Shown here piece by piece: positions 1-8,070 of a DNA stretch of 15,653 nt (position 1 is its first letter; the number at the start of each line of letters is the position of its first letter). Source of the DNA: Synechococcaceae bacterium WB4_1_0192 (GTDB lineage: Bacteria; Cyanobacteriota; Cyanobacteriia; PCC-6307; Cyanobiaceae); the NCBI GenBank assembly GCA_009926195.1, contig RFPK01000020.1, forward strand, positions 1 to 15,653, written 5' to 3'. A program made the position numbers and the translations under genes. The notes beneath the pieces were generated by a model. That model was not told where the DNA came from, ran no database searches, and saw only the letters and a program-made list of their open reading frames with translations.

Positions 1-609
1 ATCGAGATCGATCTCGATCAGATCACCGAGCCGATCCTGGCCTGCCCCAACGATCCCGACAACGTCAAGCTGCTGTCCGAGGAGGCCGGCAAACCGATCG
101 ATGAGGTCTTCATCGGCTCCTGCATGACCAACATCGGCCACTACCGCGCCGCCGCCACCGTGCTGGAAGGTCAGGGTGAGAACACGGCTCGCCTCTGGGT
201 CTGCCCGCCGACGCGCATGGATGAGGAGATGCTGAAGCAGGAGGGCTACTACGCCATCTTCGAGAAGGCGGGCTCCCGCATGGAGATGCCGGGCTGCTCG
301 CTGTGCATGGGCAACCAGGCCCGGGTCGAGGACAACACCACCGTGTTCTCCACCAGCACCCGCAACTTCAACAACCGCCTCGGCAACGGCGCCCAGGTGT
401 ATCTCGGCAGCGCCGAACTGGCCGCCGTCTGCGCCCAGCTGGGCCGCATCCCCACCAAGGACCAGTACCTGGCGATCGCCGCCGCCAAGATCAATCCGAA
501 GGGGGCCGAGCTCTACCGCTACCTCAACTTCGATCAGATCGACGGCTTCGAGGACAGCGGCCGGGTGGTGAGTGCCGATGAGGAGGCGCGGGTTCTGGCG
601 GGGGTTTGA
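1..609 (+). CDS. acnB: Aconitate hydratase B, C-terminal part (5' end outside window)
   Basis: The protein interconverts citrate and isocitrate in the TCA cycle through a [4Fe-4S] cluster. The reading frame is open from base 1 and ends with TGA at 607-609, giving the last 202 residues. The three cluster cysteines are visible: one in GSCMTNIGH (window residue 41) and two in MPGCSLCMGN (residues 99 and 102). This spacing and the IGHYRAAATVL context are characteristic of the AcnB family rather than AcnA. The start and the N-terminal HEAT-like and swivel domains are upstream of the window. The gene is convergent with the hydrolase gene that ends at 615, leaving a 5-nt gap. It looks intact as far as visible, and the assignment is secure. 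Confidence 0.96.
   Translation: MEIDLDQITEPILACPNDPDNVKLLSEEAGKPIDEVFIGSCMTNIGHYRAAATVLEGQGENTARLWVCPPTRMDEEMLKQEGYYAIFEKAGSRMEMPGCSLCMGNQARVEDNTTVFSTSTRNFNNRLGNGAQVYLGSAELAAVCAQLGRIPTKDQYLAIAAAKINPKGAELYRYLNFDQIDGFEDSGRVVSADEEARVLAGV
471..480. repeat. HIP1-type palindrome GGCGATCGCC
   Basis: This is a perfect copy of the ten-base cyanobacterial HIP1 palindrome inside acnB, coding for part of LAIAAA. I saw only this one copy, so the window is not HIP1-rich. That fits picocyanobacteria, which carry few or none. It may simply be coincidental codon choice. Confidence 0.4.
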
Positions 610-614
610 GCCGA

Positions 615-2429
615 TCAGCGCCGTGTTAAGGCGCTGAGGCGGGTCTGGCGCAGAAGCGAACGGCCGAAATACAGACCTGCCTTGTCCAGACCTGCAAACG
701 GGCCATACAGGAACAGGCGGCCGGACAGAGAAGCCTGTTCCCGCAGGCCATCGATGTAAATCCACTCCATCGCCGCCGCCGGAGAAAGAAGCTGACAGTA
801 GTGAAACCCTCGCGCAGCCGCGATCGGATAATCAAGCGGTGTTTTCATGACCGTTGCACTAATGGTGCAGACCCGCCGATCGCCCTTGGGTTGATAGCGG
901 AAAAGGGGATAACTCCAGATCCAGAGAGGGCCCACGGCAGGCCTAACCGTATCTTCTTGCATGCACATTGGCTGACCAAGTGATGCATAACGATCTCGGC
1001 TCAAAGCATCGGCGTTCGCCAGGGTCCACGCGAATACCGCCTCGTTAATCGGCTGAGCGCGAGAGGGGCCGTCAGTGCTGGCAAATTGCGGATTAGAGAC
1101 GCCGCCATGACTCCAGAAGGATTGACGAGAGTTCAACTTACAGCGCAGGGAAAAGGCTGCGATCGGGAAAAAGCCTGTATCCAGCAGCGTAAATACGCCA
1201 TAAAGAGCCTGGGTCACACTGGTCACGGCCACGTGCGTGGACCGACCACTGACACCATCAGAGCTGATCTGAGGGACGTGAACAGGTGGCTTGGCGAATG
1301 GATTGAATGTGTAGCTGCGATGAAAGCTATCCAGAGCTGTGATTGTGAACGGCACAGGTGCAGCCTGGGCCGCCGCCATCAAGCTGTTCGCATGCTCCTG
1401 AATCCAGGGTGAGAACGGCGTACAACAGGGATTTGTGCGGCTGTTTGTTTCAGCAGTGTCGTAGCAAGCGGGGCGGAACCCGTAGTAACCCTCCATCTGC
1501 AAGGCGTCGATCAGCGGAGCGAACCAGGCGGCGCTGCGCTCGATCTCCGGCTCAAGCCGCCGACTCGCGGTCTCGCTCTGATCGGGCAGGCACCGGGGCA
1601 GAAAAGCATCGACCAGGGCGCCGATCCTGTCGTGCACCTGCGCTTCATCGGCCGTGGGCACAAGATCGAAGGCCTTGACATAGGGCACCGGCTCGCCCGA
1701 GGCGAACTGCATGTGACTGGCGCCCTCGATCGCGACCACGGGGAAGCGGTCTGGCTGACACTGTGGAGCCGCATTAAGCCGCTGCAGCCAGGTGGCGACA
1801 GCAAAGCGACTGATCCGGGCCAGCCCATCGAGAGTGCCTGCAATCGTCAGCGTGGGTAATGGATAATCAATCAGGGTGCGGCCCTGTGGATCGAGCTGAT
1901 TGAGATTCCAACGGCCCAGGAATGAGCCCATCAGCACTTGGCCAATGGCCTGCTCAGGAAAAGCCTTGAGATACTTCTGAATCGCAATACCCCCCACCGA
2001 ATGAGCGACAAACAGGCACGGCGCGCCTTTGCTCATTCCTTGGCGCTCAAGGTATCGATGGGCCTGGGCAACAACCGCTGGCATTTCCCGTGGAACCGGC
2101 GAATCACCCAGGAAGCGTGGAATCGCAACCCAGAGCCGCCCGGAAGCACAGTGGTGCTGAATCGCTTCAGCCACGGGCTGATAACGAGCTGGAGGGATGC
2201 CCTCACCCTGAATGAAGATGACGGCCAGCTCAGCACCACTGGACGTTGTTGGCGGGATGATCAGGGGCTGACCATTCCAATCCAGACGATAGGCGAGCAG
2301 GATCAAGGCGATCAAGCCGCAAACCACACCGACAACCAAGGCCGCCGGTGGATACAGCCAGTGCAACACCAGCGCCAGCACAAGCAATGCGGCGACCAGC
2401 GAAGGTCCTAGCCAGAGCAGATTCTTCAT
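615..2429 (-). CDS. Membrane-anchored alpha/beta hydrolase with large unassigned C-terminal half
   Basis: The protein has 604 residues. Two hydrophobic segments (about 7-26 and 28-46) should anchor it in the membrane. Residues about 65-280 look like an alpha/beta hydrolase: the nucleophile elbow is AHSVGG with Ser144, and an acid in GTLDG (Asp201) and a His in GASHMQF (His239) complete a plausible Ser-Asp-His triad in the correct order. Residues about 290-604 match no family I recognise. They are rich in aromatic residues and contain Cys322 and a Cys335-Cys336 pair. The gene starts at ATG 2429, only 3 nt after the stop of the membrane-protein gene, so the two are probably co-transcribed and coupled. 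An esterase or lipase-like activity is inferred from the fold only; the substrate is unknown. Codon choice is less GC-biased than in acnB. Confidence 0.75.
   Translation of the reverse strand: MKNLLWLGPSLVAALLVLALVLHWLYPPAALVVGVVCGLIALILLAYRLDWNGQPLIIPPTTSSGAELAVIFIQGEGIPPARYQPVAEAIQHHCASGRLWVAIPRFLGDSPVPREMPAVVAQAHRYLERQGMSKGAPCLFVAHSVGGIAIQKYLKAFPEQAIGQVLMGSFLGRWNLNQLDPQGRTLIDYPLPTLTIAGTLDGLARISRFAVATWLQRLNAAPQCQPDRFPVVAIEGASHMQFASGEPVPYVKAFDLVPTADEAQVHDRIGALVDAFLPRCLPDQSETASRRLEPEIERSAAWFAPLIDALQMEGYYGFRPACYDTAETNSRTNPCCTPFSPWIQEHANSLMAAAQAAPVPFTITALDSFHRSYTFNPFAKPPVHVPQISSDGVSGRSTHVAVTSVTQALYGVFTLLDTGFFPIAAFSLRCKLNSRQSFWSHGGVSNPQFASTDGPSRAQPINEAVFAWTLANADALSRDRYASLGQPMCMQEDTVRPAVGPLWIWSYPLFRYQPKGDRRVCTISATVMKTPLDYPIAAARGFHYCQLLSPAAAMEWIYIDGLREQASLSGRLFLYGPFAGLDKAGLYFGRSLLRQTRLSALTRR
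616..636. terminator. Inverted repeat between convergent acnB and hydrolase gene
   Basis: CAGCGCC at 616-622 pairs with GGCGCTG at 630-636 around a 7-nt loop. It sits directly after the acnB stop and overlaps the last codons and stop of the minus-strand hydrolase gene, so it could terminate both. There is no T-run on either side, so a classical intrinsic terminator is not proven. Confidence 0.4.
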
Positions 2430-2432
2430 ATC

Positions 2433-3416
2433 TCAATGCACCCCCACATTGACCATATGCCAATAAAACAGTCCATAGAGACCAAGCCCCAGGGTTAAAA
2501 TCACAAAGGCAATAAAGTGATTCCACTGATTGAACGAAGATTCAGCGATCCACCCCTCATAGGCCCCACCCGCCGCCACCGTCAGCGGCGCCAACAGCGA
2601 AAACCAGGGAACCAGGAACGCTGGCACGATGACGCTCAGCCACGGCAACAGCTCCGGCGGCCAGGCCTGGGCAATGGTGGGCCCGAAGAAGTGATAGCAA
2701 GCCACGAGGTTGGCAACAGCATTGATTGCAAACACAATCAATAGCGACCAGGACAGGGGCATCACCGGACGCGGCTCACCATCAACGACGCGACAGAAGG
2801 ACGTCCGCGGCTCACTGGGGCCGACCAGCGCAATGACAACACCACCGATCACCAACAGCAGCGGCAGCGGCTTGGCTCCATACACCCCGAGCGTGAACAG
2901 ACCAAGACCAGCTGTCTGAAATGTGAACAGCATCTGATAGGCAACGGCCCGCAACCAGGCGTTGTTGAAGCCGGGCACGAGCACCTGCGCCACATCTACA
3001 GATGGCGAGTCCTGGCGCAGGCCAAGAATATTACGGAATGGCGAGATCTGCCAGCCCTCATATTCATGCATCATGATGCCGCTGATGCCCCCGCCAAAGA
3101 CCTGGCAGGCCAGACCGAGCTGCAGCCAGAACACTCGCAGATGATCCCCTTCAACATGGGTAGCGATAACATCTGCATGCACAAAAATATAAGCTAAAAC
3201 CCAAAACCCCAGTGGAAACGAAAACCAATGAATCAGCTCAACCAGATTGAGAACAAAGGGGCGCGCCTGATGGGCCTGCTTCGGATCAAGCGAGGTCTTG
3301 GGCGAAGCTTTCTGAAAGGCCCAGGGCGTAGCTGGATAAATCAGATCCGGCAGGGCAAGGTCCGAATCAGGCGAGGCAGCAGCGGCCCTATCAGCGGCGG
3401 GCAAAGAATCAGACAT
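2433..3416 (-). CDS. Multi-pass membrane protein of unknown family, about seven helices
   Basis: I do not recognise the family. From the ATG at 3416 the protein has 327 residues; a TTG at 3434 would add six (LSISR region). Neither start has a clear Shine-Dalgarno site. After a polar N-terminal stretch of about 55 residues come about seven hydrophobic segments. Histidines lie in or near several of them: ELIHW, FVHAD, MMHEYEGW, CYHFFGP, WNHFIAF and YWHMV. The tripeptide EGW occurs twice in similar settings (HEYEGWQI and GAYEGWIA), suggesting two related membrane-surface loops. The gene is upstream of the anchored hydrolase with a 3-nt gap, so both products are probably made together and may act in the same membrane. 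A metal or heme role for the histidines is speculative. Confidence 0.7.
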   Translation of the reverse strand: MSDSLPAADRAAAASPDSDLALPDLIYPATPWAFQKASPKTSLDPKQAHQARPFVLNLVELIHWFSFPLGFWVLAYIFVHADVIATHVEGDHLRVFWLQLGLACQVFGGGISGIMMHEYEGWQISPFRNILGLRQDSPSVDVAQVLVPGFNNAWLRAVAYQMLFTFQTAGLGLFTLGVYGAKPLPLLLVIGGVVIALVGPSEPRTSFCRVVDGEPRPVMPLSWSLLIVFAINAVANLVACYHFFGPTIAQAWPPELLPWLSVIVPAFLVPWFSLLAPLTVAAGGAYEGWIAESSFNQWNHFIAFVILTLGLGLYGLFYWHMVNVGVH

Positions 3417-3552
3417 GCGGCTGATTGACAGCAAAGTGGGACATATCTGCCCGGACGGTAATCAGGCCGGCACACGCAGACTGACGCGGTAACAATCCGT
3501 ATCAACCGATCTGCTCGCTCGGGCGGAGACCCACCTCCCTGTGCTCGTCAGC

Positions 3553-3580
3553 CAGGCCGGATTGTGGTCTGGCCGGCCTG
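3553..3580. repeat. Perfect 8-bp inverted repeat in divergent intergenic region
   Basis: CAGGCCGG at 3553-3560 and CCGGCCTG at 3573-3580 are perfect complements around a 12-nt spacer. The region 3417-3696 separates the divergent membrane-protein and radical SAM genes, so this could be an operator or a leader hairpin. I see no other gene or RNA in this stretch. Confidence 0.4.
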
Positions 3581-3696
3581 CGGAGTGGGGGACCCAGGGC
3601 GGGAGAGCGCTGGGATCAACGCCCCTGCAAGATGAAGCCGGACCGCCCCTGCAGCGCTGAGCCCTGAACCAGGAAACCCTGCTCTTCGAGCCCGCC

Positions 3697-5313
3697 GTGC
3701 CCCAGCCCGGGGCCCTGCGCGCGGTGCTGGCCTTCCCCAGCACCTACACGGTGGGCATCACCAGCCTGGGCTACCAGGTGGTGTGGGCCACGCTGGCGCA
3801 GCGGCCGGATGTGGACGTGCGCCGGCTGTTCACCGATCAGGGAGATCCAGCCCACGGCGGCCGGCGCGGCGGTGGCCCGGCCCTGGATCTGTTCGGCCTG
3901 TCGCTGAGCTGGGAGCTGGATGGACCGGTGCTGCTCGATCTGCTGGAGCAGCAACGCATCCCGCTGTGGGCCACCGAACGCGGCGATGACGATCCGATCG
4001 TGTTTGGCGGCGGCCCCGTGCTCACCGCCAACCCGGAACCCCTGGCCCCGTTCTTTGACGCGGTGCTGCTGGGCGATGGCGAACTGCTGCTGCCGGCGTT
4101 CATCGACGCCCTGCAGGAGTGTCGCGACGCCCCCCGCTCCGAACGGCTGCGGCGGCTGGCGCAGGTGGAGGGCGTCTACGTGCCGTCGCTCTACGCCCCC
4201 CGCTACGGCGCCGCCGGCGAGCTGCTGGCGGTGGAGCCGATCGAGGCCGGCCTGCCGGCCACCATCAGCAAGCAGACCTGGCGCGGCAACACCCTCAGTC
4301 ATTCCACGGTGATCACACCGGAGGCCGCCTGGCCCTCGATCCACATGGTGGAGGTGGTGCGCAGCTGCCCGGAGCTGTGCCGCTTCTGCCTGGCCAGCTA
4401 TCTCACCCTGCCGTTCCGCACCCCTTCTCTGGAGGACGGTCTGATTCCGGCGGTGGAGAAGGGCCTGAGCGCCACCCAGCGACTGGGCCTGCTCGGCGCC
4501 TCCGTGACCCAGCACCCCGAGTTCAGCGAACTGCTGCGCTGGCTCAACGGCGAGCGATTCGCCGACACGCGCATCAGCGTCAGCTCGGTGCGGGCCAGCA
4601 CCGTGACGCAGGAGCTGGCGACAATCCTGGCGAACCGGGGCAGTAAATCACTCACGATCGCAATCGAAAGCGGCAGCGAGCGTATGCGCGAGCTGGTGAA
4701 CAAGAAGCTGCAGACCGACGAGATCTACGCCGCCGCCAGACACGCCAAGGCCGGGGGATTATCGGGCCTGAAGCTCTACGGAATGGTGGGATTACCAGGC
4801 GAAAACGAAGAGGATGTGGAGGCCACGGCGGCGCTGCTGCTGGCCCTGAAGGCCGCCACACCTGGCCTGCGCCTCAGCCTGGGGGTGAGCACCTTCGTGC
4901 CCAAAGCCCACACGCCCTTTCAATGGCAGGGAGTGCGGCCGGAAGCGGAGAAGCGCCTCAAGCTCCTGGCCAAGCGCCTCAAGCCGAAGGGCATCGAACT
5001 GCGGCCGGAGAGCTACGGCTGGAGCGTGATTCAGGCCCTGCTGGCCCGCAGCGATCGGCGCCTCGCGCCGGTGATCGCCCTGGCGCGGGGCCGGCACGAA
5101 AGCCTCGGCGGCTGGAAGCAGGCCTACAAGGCCGTGCTCAACGGTGAAGGTGCTGGAGGACCCGACCGGACCCTGCCACCGCCACCACCATGGCCGGAGG
5201 TGGTGCATAGCCCCTGGGGTGAGGAACGACCCCTGCCCTGGCAGCACCTCAAGGGCCCGCTGGACACCAGCACCCTCTGGCGCCACGCCGGGCTGGCTGC
5301 CGCTCAGGACTGA
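3697..5313 (+). CDS. Radical SAM protein with B12-binding-like N-terminal domain
   Basis: The frame encodes 538 residues from GTG 3697. Residues about 10-135 resemble the Rossmann-like cobalamin-binding domain found in front of many radical SAM enzymes (LDLFGLSLSWELD, IVFGGGPVLTANPEP, LLGDGE). The radical SAM core follows: Cys224-x3-Cys228-x2-Cys231 (CPELCRFC) should bind the [4Fe-4S] cluster that cleaves S-adenosylmethionine. ESGSERMRELV (about 324-334) and GMVGLPGENEEDV (from about 362) are typical later strands of the barrel. The family is widespread in cyanobacteria without an assigned reaction. The frame is open upstream to a stop at 3658, and those codons (LLFEPA...) read like genuine protein, so translation may begin at an upstream CTG such as 3664. 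The 3' end overlaps the convergent polymerase gene by 10 nt. Confidence 0.88.
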   Translation: MPQPGALRAVLAFPSTYTVGITSLGYQVVWATLAQRPDVDVRRLFTDQGDPAHGGRRGGGPALDLFGLSLSWELDGPVLLDLLEQQRIPLWATERGDDDPIVFGGGPVLTANPEPLAPFFDAVLLGDGELLLPAFIDALQECRDAPRSERLRRLAQVEGVYVPSLYAPRYGAAGELLAVEPIEAGLPATISKQTWRGNTLSHSTVITPEAAWPSIHMVEVVRSCPELCRFCLASYLTLPFRTPSLEDGLIPAVEKGLSATQRLGLLGASVTQHPEFSELLRWLNGERFADTRISVSSVRASTVTQELATILANRGSKSLTIAIESGSERMRELVNKKLQTDEIYAAARHAKAGGLSGLKLYGMVGLPGENEEDVEATAALLLALKAATPGLRLSLGVSTFVPKAHTPFQWQGVRPEAEKRLKLLAKRLKPKGIELRPESYGWSVIQALLARSDRRLAPVIALARGRHESLGGWKQAYKAVLNGEGAGGPDRTLPPPPPWPEVVHSPWGEERPLPWQHLKGPLDTSTLWRHAGLAAAQD

Positions 5314-6486
5314 GCCGGCCTGGAACAGCGCAGGCCCGCCAGCAGGATCCAGCCGGCGATGTTGATGCGGCTGTCGTACATCGGGATATCACTGGCATGC
5401 AGGGCCATCAGCACCAGCACCGCCGCCCACCAACCGCGCTCGAAAACAGGACCCGTGGCCATGCCAAACCGGGCGGCGCGGATCAGCAGCCAGAGCATCA
5501 GGCCCACCACCAGCAGGGCCACCGGCCAGCCGTGGCTGATGGCGAGATCCAGGACGATGTTGTGGGGGTGGCCATGCCAGAAGCCGGTGCGCAGCGGATA
5601 GATCACGCTGAAGGCGGCAGCTCCCCAGCCCAGCCAGGGGTGTTCGGCGATCAGGCCCACCGCCACCGACCACTGACTGAGGCGGGTGATCGCCTGCGGC
5701 CGCTGCCCGTGGGAGTTGAAATCATTGAGCCGGCCCCAGATCGACTGGGGCACCAGGGCGCGCGCCGGATCCTGCAGCAGCGGCGGCACACCCGGAACGG
5801 TGGCGAGGAGCACGGGGATCAAGCCGATCAACAGCAGGGGCAGCAACCACAGCCAGCTGCGCGGACCGAGCACGATCGGCCGCCAGCAGCAGTGGCCAGC
5901 TGAGCGCCAACCAGGCCGCTGTGATGTTGGCGTAGTCGAACAGCCCGGCCAGGCGCCCCGGTGGGTTGCCGCCGGGCTTGAGATGCCAGATCACCGCGCC
6001 ACCGAGGATCTGCCAGGGACCGTGCCAACCGAGAGCCATCTGGCCCACACCCGTGATCAGCACCGGCACGGTGCCCGCCACCAGCCACAGCGCCACGCGA
6101 CGGCGCGAAGCCTCCGTGGCGAGGTACGGCTGAAAGGCCCAGAACGCCCAGAAGAAGGGCAACCAGTTGAACAGACCGAGCCAGGCCAGGGCGGGCGAAT
6201 AGCCAGGCAGGGCAAAGGCCGGCAGGGTTGCCTGAACGGCGCCGAGCACCATCAGCAGCCCCGCCAGGGCAAGCACCCGGTTGGCGCGATCGGCCCACCA
6301 GGAGCGGCGCTGACGACTGCCCGCGATCAGGGCCACCAGCAGCAGAACCCCTGCCACCAGGGCGCTGGAGGCCACGAACAGCGTGCCCAGCTGGAAACAG
6401 CGCCAGGCCAGGGGCGCTGCCGCCTCGGGCCGGTCTCGATCGAGCTGATGCAGGAGCGCGCTCCTGAGGCGAACGGGCCCGCTCAC
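5304..6486 (-). pseudogene. O-antigen ligase/Wzy-type polymerase, frame-disrupted with probable internal deletion
   Basis: Two minus-strand reading frames together make one polytopic protein of the O-antigen ligase/polymerase family, which acts in cell-surface polysaccharide assembly. The first frame runs from GTG 6486 and reads credibly through the hydrophobic segments to GLFDYANITAAW and SWPLLLA. The second is credible from VLGPRSWLWLL (about 5873) to the stop at 5304, and includes the family-like WLGWGAAAF and HGHPHNIVLDLAISHGW. The frame changes at about 5873-5890. The segment normally expected there, a membrane helix and a loop with an SR-type motif at the start of the Wzy_C domain, is missing. 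This looks like a small deletion that also shifts the frame, rather than a one-base error. The GTG start overlaps the purU stop by four bases (GTGA), suggesting translational coupling before the gene broke. Confidence 0.75.
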
Positions 6487-7355
6487 TCGAACACCGCCGT
6501 ACGGCCGCGATAGACCATCACCTGGCGCTTGAGGTGCAGGCGCACGGCCCGGGCCAGGGCCAGGCGCTCGGTGTCGCGTCCCTTGCGGATCAGATCCTCC
6601 ACCTCATCGCGGTGGCTGACCGACACGGTGGACTGGGCGATGATCGGGCCGCCGTCCAGCTCCTCGGTGACGTAGTGGGCCGTGGCACCGATCAGCTTGA
6701 CGCCCCGCTCCCAGGCCCGGTGATACGGCTGGGCGCCCTTGAAGGCCGGCAGGAAGGAGTGGTGGATGTTGATCACCCTGTGGAAGGCATCGGGGGGATC
6801 GAAGGCCTGGAGGAAGCCGGGGGTGAGCACCTGCATGTACTTGGCCAGGATCACCAGCTCGATGCCGTGCTCCGCCAGCAGCTGCAGATGGCGCGCCTCC
6901 GCCTCCTCGCGGTTGGCGCCGCTGATCGGCACATGCTCGAAGCGGGCGCCGAATTCCGCCGCGATCGGCGCCAGATCGGCGTGGTTGGCGATCACCAGCG
7001 GCACCTGCATCGGCAGCTCGCCGGTGCGGGTGCGCCAGAGCAGATCCAGCAGGCAGTGGTCCTGCCTGCTCACGAAGATCGCCACCGGCGGGCGCTGATC
7101 CGAGAAGGTCACCGCCTGCTCACCACCGAGCCGCTGGGCCAGGGCCGCCGCCGCAGGGGCGATGGCCTCACGGGGCAGACCGAAACCCTGCAGCTGCCAC
7201 TCAATGCGGCTGAGGAACAGGCCAGCCCCTGGATCGCTGTGGTGATCGGCGTGGACGATGTTGCCGCCGTTGCCGGCCACCCAGCCGGACAGTTCGCGCA
7301 CCAACCCGGGCTGGTCCGGGCAGATCATCTGCAGGATCGCGGTCGGTGCCGTCAT
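6483..7355 (-). CDS. purU: Formyltetrahydrofolate deformylase
   Basis: PurU hydrolyses 10-formyltetrahydrofolate to formate and tetrahydrofolate, balancing one-carbon pools and supplying formate in the cytoplasm. The 290-residue product has an N-terminal ACT domain (about 1-80, with CPDQPGLVREL) and a C-terminal formyltransferase fold. The catalytic residues are visible as Asn196 and His198 in NIHHSFLPAFKG and Asp234 in ELDGGPII. Length and domain order are normal for the family. The ATG at 7355 places the ACT domain correctly, though no strong Shine-Dalgarno site precedes it. The gene is divergent from psbQ, and its stop overlaps the start of the broken polymerase gene. Confidence 0.96.
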   Translation of the reverse strand: MTAPTAILQMICPDQPGLVRELSGWVAGNGGNIVHADHHSDPGAGLFLSRIEWQLQGFGLPREAIAPAAAALAQRLGGEQAVTFSDQRPPVAIFVSRQDHCLLDLLWRTRTGELPMQVPLVIANHADLAPIAAEFGARFEHVPISGANREEAEARHLQLLAEHGIELVILAKYMQVLTPGFLQAFDPPDAFHRVINIHHSFLPAFKGAQPYHRAWERGVKLIGATAHYVTEELDGGPIIAQSTVSVSHRDEVEDLIRKGRDTERLALARAVRLHLKRQVMVYRGRTAVFE

Positions 7356-7424
7356 GGCGTCGTGATGTCGTCGGCGTGAAGGGCCGTCCCTGGCGCATTG
7401 TGCCGGCTGGTGGTTGCAGTCAAT

Positions 7425-7442
7425 CCCTGGCGACCGCCAGGG
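7425..7442. promoter_or_regulatory. Perfect 8+8-bp dyad between purU and psbQ
   Basis: CCCTGGCG and CGCCAGGG form a perfect inverted repeat with a 2-nt centre, about 40 nt upstream of the psbQ ATG in the 128-bp divergent region. Such a tight dyad in a shared promoter region could be a transcription-factor operator or a leader hairpin. No regulator can be named. Confidence 0.4.
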
Positions 7443-7483
7443 CCTGTCACCGCCGGTAAAGTCCGGAAATCAACGTTTCACCC

Positions 7484-7990
7484 ATGGCGGCCCAGCCCAT
7501 GCCCGCGCTGCTCTCCCAGCTCACCTCGGCCCTCAAGCGCCTCGGCCTGCTGGCCCTGGCGCTGGTCCTCAGCTTCGGCCTGGCGGCCTGCGAAGCGGGC
7601 AAGGCCCGCACCCCCAGCCTCAGCGCCGACGACATCGCCGCGATCGAGCGTCAGGCCGAAGGCTTCCTGGCCGCCCGCGACCGTCTGCCTGAGCTGGCCA
7701 CCCTGGTGAACGAGAAGGACTGGACCTTCACCCGCAACGTGATCCACGGACCGATGCAGGAAGTGGGCCGCCAGATGCTGTACATCAACCAGCGCCTGCT
7801 GCCGGCCGAGCGCCCGGAAGCCACCAAGCGCGCCGATGCCCTGAAGGCGGCCCTGGCCGAACTCGATGAAGCCGCCCGCCTGCAGGACGCCAACAAGCTG
7901 AGCAAGGCCTATATCAAGGTGGCCAGCGGCTTCGGCCTCTACGCCCAGGTGCTGCCCGCCCAGGTGCAGGCCGATCTCAAGCAGGACTGA
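7484..7990 (+). CDS. psbQ: PsbQ-like (CyanoQ) photosystem II lumenal lipoprotein
   Basis: CyanoQ is an extrinsic lipoprotein on the lumenal face of photosystem II that supports the oxygen-evolving side and PSII dimers. The 168-residue product has a type II signal peptide: a basic residue, a hydrophobic run (about 19-32) and the lipobox LAAC ending at Cys36. The mature part is mostly helical, as expected for the four-helix PsbQ fold. It includes the conserved-looking WTFTRNVIHGPMQEVGRQM and the later stretch KAYIKVASGFGLYAQVLP. A second in-frame ATG at 7499 (MPALLSQL) would give a shorter, still functional signal peptide, so the exact start is uncertain. It is divergent from purU and 80 nt upstream of the oxidoreductase gene. 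Confidence 0.88.
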   Translation: MAAQPMPALLSQLTSALKRLGLLALALVLSFGLAACEAGKARTPSLSADDIAAIERQAEGFLAARDRLPELATLVNEKDWTFTRNVIHGPMQEVGRQMLYINQRLLPAERPEATKRADALKAALAELDEAARLQDANKLSKAYIKVASGFGLYAQVLPAQVQADLKQD

Positions 7991-8070
7991 GCTGCGGCTG
8001 CAGCCAGATCGGACTGAGCCTGATCACCATCCGCCACCCTGACCCCACCCACCGGCCCGCGTCGATCGCC

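Noticed and set aside
3616..4515. Minus-strand open frame opposite the radical SAM gene (299 codons)
   Set aside because: Antisense shadow with no motifs.
5686..6513. Plus-strand open frame across the broken polymerase gene (275 codons)
   Set aside because: Gln/Arg/Gly-rich shadow without domains. The minus strand shows hydrophobic helices typical of the real gene.
6534..7379. Plus-strand open frame opposite purU (281 codons)
   Set aside because: Antisense shadow; purU on the other strand has complete catalytic motifs.
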